The translations under genes and the position numbers were made by a program. Below are positions 11,301-31,050 of a stretch of DNA of 64,000 nt, one piece after another. The first letter of the stretch is position 1. The number at the start of each line of letters is the position of its first letter. The notes under the pieces were generated by a model. The model saw only the letters and a list, made by a program, of their open reading frames with translations, did no database searches and had not been told where the DNA came from. Origin of the DNA: Lucifuga dentata (lineage: Eukaryota; Chordata; Actinopteri; Ophidiiformes; Bythitidae); contig VXCM01001282.1 in assembly GCA_014773175.1 (NCBI GenBank), forward strand, positions 21,363 through 85,362. Reading direction: 5' to 3'.

Positions 11301-12395
11301 TGATAAAAACGGAGAAATGTTGTGGCAAGATATTCAGCATCCAGCATGAAATTCTCCCTTGTGTTTTGATGCTCTCAAGCTGAGGTCAACGTTGACATTT
11401 TTAGATATCGCAAAGGTTTTTGAAAGAGTATGTTGCTCTTATGCACAAGGATTTTCTGGAGGATTTACATCTAAATGGCTTGAGATTATGTGAAAGAAAA
11501 ATCCTATTTGATAAGTCAGGTTACTCCTGAAATTTAAAGCTGTTTAATCACTATCAAAGCTTTAAAACAGAGCCAAGGGCTTGAAGTCCTTTATGATTGA
11601 AACTAAATTTGGAACTACTTGAAAACAGTGGACTGCAGACAAACTTGGTTTCTGTGAGGTTTATGCAAGTCTGTCTACCTTGGTCCTTAATTCTTTTTTA
11701 AACACCAGTTTATCCAGAGACGGTTTGCTGAGCATGCATGTGTTTTTTCAGCACCACTCTGCTTCCATCCGATAATAACACACTCACGGTTGGAAGTGGC
11801 TGTTTAAAACCACAGTCTCCAACCGTGGCTCCACTAGAGCAGTTCTTCATGAAGGGCTTCATTCAAGCACTTCAGTATTAGTTGTAGAAGGAGAGGAGAG
11901 CAAATAATGAACTTCATCCACCTGGACTTTTTCATGAAACAAGCTCTCGTGCCTATAAATTCAACCTTATTCTGTTGAACGTGTCAAAAACATGCTGTGC
12001 ATTTCCTACAAATTGTCAATAATAGTGTTTGGAATTTTCTCTGTATGTTATCTAAAAATCCTCATTCCAGTGACAATTATTTTGCAAGAAAGTTTTAATA
12101 AGATTTGACAGAATGAGCCAGTATGACAAACAATTTAATGCACAATTAAGGCATAAATTCCTATTGAACTGTTTGTGAATGTCAGAGGAGACTTACTTGG
12201 CAGTCTACTAATCTCATTCATGAACTTGTCTTTCATGTGGTTGTAGTCATGGCCGGGGTGGTGTTCAGTGTGGGCGTGCTCATGGTGCTCTATGTGGGCA
12301 TGCTCATGATGAACTGACTCTGTCACTTCTTCTGGCTCTGGTTCTGGAGTCTCCACAGCCCGCCGGGCCCGGACCCCAACATTAGCCAACCTCAT
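8307..12395 (-). CDS. syt5: Synaptotagmin-5-like vesicle Ca2+ sensor (complete coding region, 8 exons)
   Basis: Synaptotagmins are vesicle membrane proteins that bind Ca2+ and acidic lipid to trigger SNARE-driven exocytosis. Exons from the ATG: 12197-12395, 10942-11117, 10756-10854, 10428-10595, 9213-9380, 8837-8954, 8613-8746, 8307-8516 (TAA); 423 residues. Order: luminal N-terminus with a His-rich stretch (about residues 29-53), a transmembrane helix near residue 70 ([19 protein letters not shown]), a KKCFGKKKK basic/Cys segment, an acidic linker, then C2A and C2B. The Asp ligands are present in both C2 domains ([10 protein letters not shown] with [20 protein letters not shown] with [10 protein letters not shown]), so both should bind Ca2+. 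The C-terminus [19 protein letters not shown] is typical of the SYT1/2/5/8 group. Paralogue choice rests on the dnaaf3 and ptprh neighbours. The ATG is the first in its exon, five bases after a splice acceptor. Confidence 0.9.
8521..8541. repeat. Poly-A run used as a splice-acceptor tract
   Basis: On the minus strand this is a poly-T run directly before the AG of the last syt5 exon. Confidence 0.8.
9480..10340 (-). mobile_element. Decayed LINE (L2/Rex-like) 3' fragment in a syt5 intron
   Basis: Minus-strand reading frames, broken by stops and frameshifts, resemble the end of a LINE reverse transcriptase: [19 protein letters not shown], then [38 protein letters not shown], and EHTFLYR...ARNGL. 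An N-split poly-T lies at 10346. It is inactive. The clade is my best guess from motif memory. Confidence 0.65.
11118..12196 (-). other. syt5 intron 1 (coding), nothing recognised
   Basis: AT-rich sequence between the exon for the His-rich segment and the transmembrane exon. No exon, repeat family or RNA gene recognised. Confidence 0.6.
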
Positions 12396-12602
12396 ATCAG
12401 CTGCAAAAACAGCACATACAGTAGAGTTATTGATATTGTTTTGTTTTTATGTGCGCAATAGTGAGAGATTTCACAACTTTGCATGTACATATAATCCATA
12501 TATCCATGTGTTGCAGTACAGTTTGACAGGACAGGACATCTCTAATCCAGATGCTCAACATGGCTGACCCTAATCCCTCTGTTACGCTCTTCTGTCATTT
12601 CA

Positions 12603-12735
12603 CCTCCCTCTTTGTCCCTCCCCCTGCACTTTCTCCCCTCCCACTCTCTCTGCATGTAGCTGGATTAANCCTCCCTCTTTGTCCCTCCCCCTGCACTTTC
12701 TCCCCTCCCACTCTCTCTGCATGTAGCTGGATTAA
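12603..12735. other. N-linked 66-base duplication (assembly artefact)
   Basis: Bases 12603-12668 recur exactly at 12670-12735 with one N (12669) between. The same signature occurs at several other single Ns in the window. Confidence 0.75.
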
Positions 12736-13286
12736 GCTCTGGCACTACAATATTAATCCAAAATCCAGATTCTCAAATCTTAAATTAATAGGGTTTGGTC
12801 CCCCCCCCNCCCCCAAACACCCACAGACTCTATTTCAGCCTCGCATAAGTATTGTTGAGAATTTTCTGCAATGACAACAGTCTAGTGAGACAGTTTAAAG
12901 GACGGCCAGTAGGATGTAGGATATGGCCTACAGTGATGAAAAGCTCTGGTCTTGTGATTTATAGCTTTCTTGAATAATCCACCAAATCATTTACAATAAG
13001 CATCACAGTTTTAGAATATATACTGTATGAGTAAAAGTTCAAGGCATTTGTCAAAGGATTTAAGATTGACATTGTTCAGTCGCTTTTCTAATCAGCATTT
13101 TGTTAGAGGGTCATGGTTTTTTTCAAAGTAAAAAATTCTTCTCATCAATCATGCCAGTCAAGAGGTATTTTTTCATTTTGACATCTGCTATCATTTTTAG
13201 CAAATTGAATTTAAGCTTGTTACTCAAATTTAGTGCAATGTAATACGGTTTTTATTTTTATTTTAAATATACAAAATTCATCTTAC

Positions 13287-13400
13287 CTTTTCAAATGTTC
13301 CTTTAATTTCCTCTCTGCTGTTTGATGTCGTGGAGCAACTTTTCATTCAGAGTATATTTGGAGCTGCTTCCCTCCTGGCCTGTTGGATCCCTCACACACC
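13287..13400 (-). other. Candidate non-coding first exon of syt5
   Basis: A good donor (AAAAG|GTAAGATG on the minus strand) ends at 13287, and the syt5 ATG exon has an acceptor five bases upstream of the ATG, so an upstream non-coding exon must exist. The 5' limit shown is nominal. The inverted repeat at 13488-13511 lies about 90 bases beyond it. Confidence 0.45.
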
Positions 13401-13487
13401 CATCGCCTCGTTCTGAGTGCTGCTGACTCTGAGCGTCAGAATCCCCCACAAACCCTTTTCCTCTGAGCTAAAGCACGGGCAAATCAC

Positions 13488-13511
13488 TAAACCGCACTAA
13501 ACTGCGGTTTA
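13488..13511. repeat. Perfect 9-base inverted repeat
   Basis: TAAACCGCA, a 6-base loop, then TGCGGTTTA. Each arm contains a TGCGGT core like that bound by RUNX factors. It sits near the presumed syt5 transcription start. Confidence 0.6.
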
Positions 13512-14869
13512 ATCCCCCCACCCTCCCTTCCCTCCCTATATCAGTGTCCTGACAGCACATCTGTTGCTCTATGTCTGATTGAAGACACATAAAGAGCAAC
13601 AACCTCCTTTTCTTACATTTCCACTGTCGACATTCTCACATGACGAACGCTTGTCCAGCTGAGACTGAGAAGTCAGCGTTCATTAAATTGATGAGACGGA
13701 GCAGTTGTTCGTGTTTTAGCCATCAGGTTGTAGCATCCAGGCCTTCTTAATCCCCTCAGCATTGCACTCAATCATCAATCTACCAACTACTTTCACTCAG
13801 TGTGGATGTTCTATCTCCCCCCTCGCTTGGCTTACCATTTTACTGTACAAAACACAAACCCATATTTAGTCTGGGAGCTGTAATCCTCAGGCATGCTGCC
13901 ACACGTTTGTGCTGCTACGTGTAATCTCAGTGGTTCTGAACCAACACGGAGCAGCCATTGCTAATACTTAAACAGAATAACAGTACTTAAGAAAAAATAT
14001 TTTCCATTTCCTGAAAAACACATTTCTACAACTCAAATGATTTTAAGTAAAAACAACTATTTGTATACAAAATGGAAACATTTGGATCATTGTACTAGCA
14101 GGTGTTTTTGACCAAAAAACAGTCACAACCAGTATGACACCACAAACTACAGCCCCAAATATTATCAGTCGTTCTTGTTATCGTATGTTGCACACCACTG
14201 GTGTGCAGGAAGCGAGTGACTTTTCAATGTTCCTAAACTCACGTCTATGTTTTTGCTGTCCTCTCCGTAAACCACTTATAGGTCCTTTAATTTCTTAAAG
14301 GTACTCATCTGGTGTAAAACTTAAGCAGCAATAACAAAGACACATTTTAATTCTAGCTTACTGATGTTTTACAGTTTTGTGTTTTTGATCAGTCAGAATA
14401 ATTTCTCTTAGCTCAAGAAATAAACCAATTTTAAATGCAGTCTTTCTATTCTACATAAAGAGTTAAATTGATCACGTATTGTTTGAATTTATCTTGGATG
14501 TGTTTGGAAATTTGCATCACTAGATGGCAGCTGAAATACGCCGGTCCATGATGCTCTCTGTTGACGTAGTTGTGCAACTGAATCTTATCTTTGCTAGAAC
14601 ATGTAATTTGCTAAGCAGCAGCATTGGCAGTTTTTAACCGCAGGCTGTCTGGTAGTCTGATGTTAAACATTAAGCTCCCACCCAATGATGAGTAAGCAAT
14701 GTCCCACTGTTATCTATAGGTACAGACAATAGAAAAAGCACGGGGAGTATTTAGACTTCACGACAATCCTGCTGACTTAAGCAGAGCTGGGAGATGCTGT
14801 AAAACTCATCGAGGGAATTAACCCCCNCCCCCCCACAAAAAAAAAACCAAGGTGTCACTTTAATTTGCA
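13512..14869. other. Intergenic, nothing recognised
   Basis: Stretch between the presumed syt5 start and the ferritin-like 3' end. It holds a short C-run with an N (14827) and no open frame or repeat family that I recognise. Confidence 0.5.
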
Positions 14870-15275
14870 TTTATTTGAAATTTAGTTTCCATGAACTTTC
14901 AAGCTTTAAGTGGTTTTCAACATTTTGACCCAAATGGTTACAAAGGTAGAAAATCTTTCACACATTGGAATGCACAATACATGTAGCAGAAATGAATATA
15001 AAATATGTTTCTTTTAGCTCAGGGAAGATGATACGTTTCAGCACCAGAGTAATGAGGTCATTATTTTTCCCACTGTGGTAAACAAGAAAAACTGAGGTAT
15101 TTTCTGCTATTTTGCTTTGAAATTCTCTTGTATAAGGATTAAATTTGGGTAAAAAGTGAAAACTTTGTAAAGTCGTATTAACGGAACTGAGTGCACACTG
15201 CAAGAAGGAACGATGCCCTGATTCATTCAGTGAGCCTCTTAAAACAAAGCTTGTATCATTGTGTTATTGTAAAGC

Positions 15276-16546
15276 TTACAGAGTGTGTTTATCAAACAGG
15301 TATTCTCCCATGGAGCCGTGTGTGTCAGATACGGTAAGACGGGTCAGACTGCTGATGTAATCTCCGAGTTTCTTGATGGTGTCATGGCTGTCAGAGAGGA
15401 AGTGCTGCTCGAGGAAGTCGCAGAGCTGCAAAAACAAGTGAGACAGGCGGCTACGTAAGTGTTTCAATGGGACACAGCTGGTACAATAAAGCAGATGGTC
15501 ATAAAATCATCCCTTATTTCTTCCAGACTCTCTGTTGCTCAATAAATCTTAAAGATATTGCAAAAGACAGGTATGTTTAATGTGTAACCAGTGAAATTCA
15601 ATTTCCATAGTCAAGTTCTCATTAAAATTTCCGATTTGACTCATCAAATTCAGTTTATTGCTGATGGGGGAGAAAACAACTGTACAAGGCAAAGTAGGCA
15701 AAATTGACAGTTATAAGTTTAAAAAGACACTCTTAGAAGTTGAAGGGGTTGAATTTGCTGAAATATTTCTGCTGAATAATGCTCCTCGTGACCACTATGC
15801 TGAATTTGATGCGCAAAATATGCAGAGTTCTCTTTTAAAACAGGTGAAAATTACTGTCTAATACGCTCAGCATCTTGTAAAGTTCATAAAACTATAATAT
15901 GACATCTAATACGGTCAAACTTACATGAGGGTCAGTGTGGCCGCTAGCTCTGCAGTGTACATCCAGGATGCATGTGTTAAGGGACTTCTGGTATTCCAAA
16001 GAAAAGGACATTGCATCCAGACCGCTTCTCCAATCCTCCCGACTTGGTTTCTATAATATAAAGTTTGAAAATGCATACAGCAGAAACTGGACAAATGAAC
16101 AAGAAAGCGCAATGATTGCTTCAAAACGCTTGGGGGGAAAAAAAAAAAAAAAAATGGATTTGTGGACTTACAGCAATGGTCTGAAGCAAAATTTGGCCCC
16201 CTCTCATGTTCTGGTATTCCAGAAGCTTCTCAGCCTGTTCCCTCTCCTTCAACGAACGCGCCAGGAAAAAACTAGAGAAGCTTGGCAGGGCAACATCATC
16301 CCTGTCAAAATACATCCCCTGAAAGAGATATGGAGACAAAATATTGACAGATCACAGTGCATGCAAGTTAAAAGATGGCCAGGGAAATATAAACATTCTT
16401 TGACTCGAGGAATAAACAGCTGAGGATTCCGGTTAAAATCATACCAAAGCGAGGTAGGTGTAGGATGCATTGAGCTTGAGGTTGATCAGCTTATTAATGT
16501 CTCCTTCGGTTTCTGAATGCAGGTTTTGTTTCACCAGGGACTGCAT
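15276..16546 (-). CDS. Ferritin heavy-chain-like protein with a degraded ferroxidase site (complete, 4 coding exons)
   Basis: Ferritin subunits form a 24-mer shell that stores iron; H-type subunits oxidise Fe2+. Exons from the ATG: 16445-16546, 16172-16318, 15925-16050, 15276-15425 (TAA); 174 residues, the usual length. Family matches: [56 protein letters not shown] and EYLFDKHTL. Against human H ferritin numbering, the site residues appear as Glu27 to Lys, Glu62 kept, His65 to Gln, Glu107 kept and Gln141 to Ser, with Tyr34 kept. The subunit is therefore probably catalytically weak or dead, L-like in function, or dependent on co-assembly. An upstream non-coding exon is required, because the acceptor sits two bases before the ATG. 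I would not assign a specific paralogue name. Confidence 0.9.
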
Positions 16547-16708
16547 TTCTAAGAGACAGAAAAAAGTAACTTAAGTCAACACAGGAAGACCCAAACAAAC
16601 CCAAAACTAGTTAAGTGAAGATAATCATGGCTGCTTCACGGAAGTTCAGACTGTTTCTAAAGATGTTCTCGAAACACAAAGAGCCAAATAAAGGGAAAGC
16701 TTTCTCAC

Positions 16709-16757
16709 CTTTTCTACCGCTTTAATTGACTCGCCCTCTGCAGAAAGCTGATGAAAG
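16709..16757 (-). other. Candidate ferritin 5' UTR exon
   Basis: The donor GAAAAG|GTGAGAAA on the minus strand ends at 16709, and a TATA box lies about 30 bases upstream of the nominal start. I do not see the CAGTGN loop of an iron-responsive element in this exon. Confidence 0.5.
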
Positions 16758-16784
16758 TTTTGCACTTCTTGATCTCGCTAGCTC

Positions 16785-16792
16785 CTTTTATA
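16785..16792 (-). promoter_or_regulatory. TATA box of the ferritin-like gene
   Basis: TATAAAAG on the minus strand, spaced suitably before the predicted first exon. Confidence 0.6.
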
Positions 16793-16799
16793 CAACCGA

Positions 16800-18143
16800 T
16801 ATTTAACAGCCTGAGTAAAACATCAGCTACTGTCGTCATGTGTTAGTCAGTGAACTGGGTTCAAGTGGGGTGTAATTTAGCCAGTCGTGCCTGTGCCAGC
16901 TTTATCAACTGACACTTGAATGATAACGATGATGAATTTATTGCCCAGTTACCGTAACTAACAATAGCTGTTCAAATAACACTACAGTACAATTGATATT
17001 ATGGCGACGCCACTAAACACACGGACAAGCTACCATCTTAAAACGAATGCGGTCTGCTTGTATAATGTAGCTGATAGCAAGCGGAATTGGCATTTAAACA
17101 ACGTTTTCGACACATATTTCTAAGCCTAAAAGTTTGCTTTATCTGTGTCACATTTATCTTTGTTACTTATTCAGTTGTAGGAAAGTAACGTTAGTCCACT
17201 TCTCCGTTACCACAGCTAGTTCTCTTTATCTTCTGGTTGTTGTTGTCCGCTAGCTTCATTCGGCTAATGCAGCTAGCGTGTCGCCCAGGTATTTATGTGT
17301 TTTCGCTCTGTGTCTCTACTGCCACCTGTTGTTCTGGGGACGCATTACACCTTTCAGACCATTTTCAATTTTCCACCCTAAACAAAAGAATCATTTAAAA
17401 AAGTGACCATGTGTTGCTGCTACATATACTTGACAATACACCCTCACCCCTTTATACAATATAATACAACTTTATTTTCAACACATGGTAGGAAATTATC
17501 TTAAGCTTATCAACACATAAAATCAGTATGAGAATAATAGCAGGACAAGCACAATGGCATTTTCACACCTATTATGTGTATTCTGGTTCATTCGGACAAG
17601 GTTTCATTTCCTCGCTTGGTCACTTTTTTTGTCTTTTCTTTTTGTGCTTATATAGATGACATGCTAACGCTGACAGTATGCTGTTCAGTAAATCCTATTA
17701 TGAACAGGACATACTGTATTGGTTACACTGGCACAGTGTCATGTATCTTCCATAAAGTTAAACATGAAAGTTTTGTTTATTATGACTCTTGTCTAGTCCC
17801 TCAGGCCTCAATAATAATAATAACAACAGCAACAATAACATTTTATAAGGAGTTTTATATTCAGCCCTATGCTGGATAGGAAGATCGTTCATTAGGCTGG
17901 AAGCACTGGTCAGTCCAGTTGTTACTTAGGACAGACCCACAAAATTACATTGGTTTATAATACTTTCTGTTACAGAAAAAATCTATTTTTGTATGTGTAA
18001 AACTCATACAGAGTAGAGAAGAGTACAGTGTGCAGTCTGTCATTTAATCAGGATGTATTCGTTCTGCTGACAAATTCAGGTTATAACTACAGCTTGATAG
18101 CAGACCGAAGTTGATAATAGATCTCAGTGATGGATTTTAGGGT
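16800..18143. other. Intergenic, nothing recognised
   Basis: Promoter-side sequence of the ferritin-like gene up to the LINE. No convincing exon, RNA gene or named repeat. Confidence 0.5.
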
Positions 18144-18154
18144 GATGGATGAAT

Positions 18155-19590
18155 CTTCTTCTTTTCCTTTCGGCTTTCCCTTCAGGGGTCACCACAGCGA
18201 ATCATCTACCTCCATCTAACCCTATCCTCTGCCTCCTCTTCTCTCACACCAACTAACTTCATGTCCTCTTTCACTACATCCATAAATCTCCTCTTTGGTC
18301 TTCCTCTAGGCCTCCTGCCTGGCAGTTCCAACCTCAGCATCCTTCTACCGATATGTTCACTATCCCTCCTCTGTACATGTCCAAACCATCTCAGTCTGGC
18401 CTCTCTGACTTTATCTCCAAAACATCTAACATGCGCTGTCCCTCTGATGTACTCGTTCCTGATCCTATCCATCCTCGTCACTCCCAAAGAGAACCTCAGC
18501 ATTTTAGTCTCTGCTACCTCTAGCTCTGCCTCCTGTCTTTTCCTCAGTGCCACTGTCTCTAAGCCATACAACATCGCTGGTCTCACCACCGTTTTGTACA
18601 CCTTTCCTTTCATTCTTGCCGAGACTCTTTTGTCACACATCACACCTGACACTTTTCTCCACCCATTCCAACCTGCTTGCACACGTTTCTTCACCTCTTT
18701 TCCACACTCTCCATTGCTCTGGACTGTGGACCCTAAGTACTTAAAATCCTCCACCTTCTTTATCTCTATTCCCTGTAACCTCACCATTCCACTTGAGTCC
18801 CTCTCATTCACAGCCATGTATTCTGTCTTGCTGCGGCTAACCTTCATTCCTCTCCTTTCCAGGGCATATCTCCACCTCTCTAGGTTTTCCTCCACCTGCT
18901 CCCTGCTCTCACTACAGATCACAATGTCATCTGCAAACATCATAGTCCAAGGGGATTCTTGTCTAACCTCATCTGTCAGCCTGTCCATCACTACAGCAAA
19001 CAAGAAGGGGCTCAGAGCTGATCCTTGGTGTAGTCCCACTTCCACCTTGAACTCCTCTGTCACACCTACGGCACACCTCACCACTGTCTTACAGCTCTCA
19101 TACATGTCCTGCACCACTCTAACATACTTCTCTGCCACTCCAGACTTCCTCATACAACACCACAGTTCCTCTCTCGGCACCCTGTCATATGCTTTCTCTA
19201 GATCTACAAAGGCACAATGCAGCTCCCTCTGACCTTCTCTGTACTTCTCTATCAACATCCTCAAAGCAAATACTGCATCTGTAGTACTCTTCCTTGGCAT
19301 GAAACCATACTGCTGCTCAGAAATGCTGACTTCTGCCCTTAGTCTAGCTTCCACTACTCTTTCCCATAACTTCATTGTGTGGCTCATCAACTTTATTCCT
19401 CTGTAGTTGCCACAGCTCTGCACGTCTCCCTTGTTCTTAAAAATCGGCACCAGCACACTTCTCCTCCATTCCTCAGGCATCCTCTCACTCTCTAAGATCT
19501 CGTTGAACAACCTAGTCAAAAACTCTACTGCCACCTCTCCTAGACACTTCCATACCTCTACAGGTATATCATCAGGACCAACTGCCTGGC
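18155..19590 (-). mobile_element. 5'-truncated non-LTR retrotransposon (RTE-like) with target-site duplication
   Basis: A minus-strand frame of about 460 codons (stop at 18206) encodes most of a reverse transcriptase: VGPDDIPVEVWKCLGE, VPIFKNKGDVQSCGNYRGI, QYGFMPRKSTTDAVFALR, AFVDLEKAYDRVPR, GLHQGSALSPFLF, and the catalytic FADD box (MMFADDIVICSES). A C-terminal DKVREARLRWFGHVQRRDSE region follows. GATGGATGAAT occurs at 18144-18154 and 19591-19601, directly flanking the element. The 5' end begins inside the reverse transcriptase, so it is a dead-on-arrival copy. The stop at 18206 seems to replace a Gln codon about five codons before a natural end. The clade assignment is by memory of common fish elements. 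Confidence 0.85.
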
Positions 19591-19601
19591 GATGGATGAA
19601 T

Positions 19602-20844
19602 GTATGTTCAAAAATGAATATGTTAAACATGGACTTTAATGTCTTTAGAGTCTAGGTATTAAAAATTTTAGGAAAAAGAAATTGTCTCACTTACTATAAC
19701 TGACAGACTTCAGTAAAAGTACACCTTATGTGTTTAATTTTGTGATTTATTGTTAATATTTATTTTTGTCTTTGACTATTGTAGTTATGGACCTCAAAAT
19801 CATATATAGTGCATCATATAAAAATGAAATTTGAACAACAGTTTTTTTTTTTTGGTAAACAACAGTCTTTGATGAATGTCTAACACAACAAAGTAATGTG
19901 AATATTCTGCTAAAAAAAAGAGCAGACTTGTATAATATTTAATGAATTATATTGCATAATGACCACTATTCATAAAGGTTAACTTCCTCTGCCTATTTCC
20001 TCAGTGGATAATGTTGTCTTTGACATAAAAACGTTAAGTGAGCTGTGCACCTAATATGATTCAGTAAATACATAAATGACTTTACACACAGTTGAAAATG
20101 AGTTGGTGAGGGATGTTTCACAGTTCCTTATTGTGTGTTGCGTGCCAACCACAAGGGTGCTATAAATATCACCATGTACTGAGACAATGAAAAGAACCCA
20201 AAACTAAATCATCAGTCCCGTTAAACTGGTATAACTGAGGACATTTGATAATGATTTTTTAAAAATCGATTGAAATAATATTTGTTCTGAGTAATATTTA
20301 AAAGTTTTGTTCTTGTCAAGTCTCAGTAACTGCAGATAGAAAACTCTTCATTTTTTAATTTACACATCAAAAGGAAATACAATCACAAGCTTGTGCATTC
20401 TTGCAAAGACACATAGCAAACATTAAGCGATTAAGTATAATAAACATGTAAAACAGGCAAATTTGCTTGATTGCCGTAGCTTTCTCAAGTGACACTATGT
20501 AGCCGTTAATAAGGAAGTAACAGGCGGGGCAAAGGTCTCTGGTTTTACAAGGCCAAAAAGGAGAAGTATCAATCTACTAAGTCACTCAGCACTATGAGAG
20601 GCGAGCAGAGGTGACGGTAGGAGGACATGATTGAGAATTAAAAGTCAACACTGGTGGAATAAAGCAAATATTGGATTTTTTTCACTCCAGGCACAAAGAA
20701 ATTCTTTGCCCACATTCAGGGCTGTTGTTTTTGTCAGCACACAAGTGGCTGTGCTGGAAATAGAAACTTAAGTTCATCTTGGGTCAGCAAGACAAGGGAA
20801 ATTTACAAGTTTATAGTATGTGTGTGGCTTGAGAAACTTTAACG
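19602..20844. other. Intergenic, nothing recognised
   Basis: AT-rich sequence between the LINE and the ptprh-like start codon; it presumably holds the ptprh promoter. No motif was strong enough to call. Confidence 0.5.
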
Positions 20845-30577
<9,733 letters not shown>

Positions 30578-30803
30578 AGGTAAACCATGGATTATCAGCT
30601 CTGCAGTTGGGGAGAAACCTCTTTTGAAATCTGCATGAAATACTCTGTAAATATGAAAACTACAAAGTCTGACCTGTTAACTCTATGTATGATCAGTGCA
30701 CTTTGGATTTTATTTAACATTTTATTTTTCTCCTTCATCTGTTAGAACATGCCTTTTAATGTCAGGGAGTAACACACCAGATGACCAAAGAATGTTTCAT
30801 TGT

Positions 30804-30809
30804 TTTATT
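30804..30809 (-). promoter_or_regulatory. Probable poly(A) signal of the Harbinger-derived gene
   Basis: AATAAA on the minus strand about 240 bases after the stop at 31051. Confidence 0.5.
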
Positions 30810-30884
30810 TACAATTAGAAAATGTAGGTAGCAAAATGGCTTTTCTATTTGTACAATAAGAAGTAAAATATTTTTAAATAGTAA

Positions 30885-30890
30885 AATAAA
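30885..30890 (+). promoter_or_regulatory. Probable ptprh poly(A) signal
   Basis: AATAAA about 310 bases after the ptprh stop. It lies beyond the poly(A) signal of the facing gene, so the 3' ends probably overlap. A GTAAAC right after the stop codon could also be a 3' UTR splice donor. Confidence 0.4.
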
Positions 30891-31050
30891 TGAGTACGTT
30901 GTTACAAAGCTTGCAAAAGAAATTAACACCCTGGTTTGCCTCACGAGACCTATAAGTTTCAAACTGTTACAGAACAGCAGCTTGCCACAACCACGAGTTC
31001 AGTTCCTCTTTCTGTTCAGAAAACACGTTGGCTCTCCTCACTTACTCTCC

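Noticed and set aside
14958..15203. An 81-codon minus strand frame just after the ferritin stop
   Set aside because: No similarity to anything known; it probably lies in the ferritin 3' UTR.
15658..15861. A 67-codon + strand open frame in a ferritin intron
   Set aside because: No family resemblance, no start context or splice support, and it lies inside an intron of the opposite strand.
16560..16800. Possible iron-responsive element near the ferritin start
   Set aside because: I found no CAGTGN loop on the transcribed strand in the predicted leader.
18261..19232. A 323-codon open frame on the + strand
   Set aside because: It is antisense to the LINE reverse transcriptase, whose minus-strand frame has clear RT motifs; this frame has Ser/Leu/Thr-rich text only.
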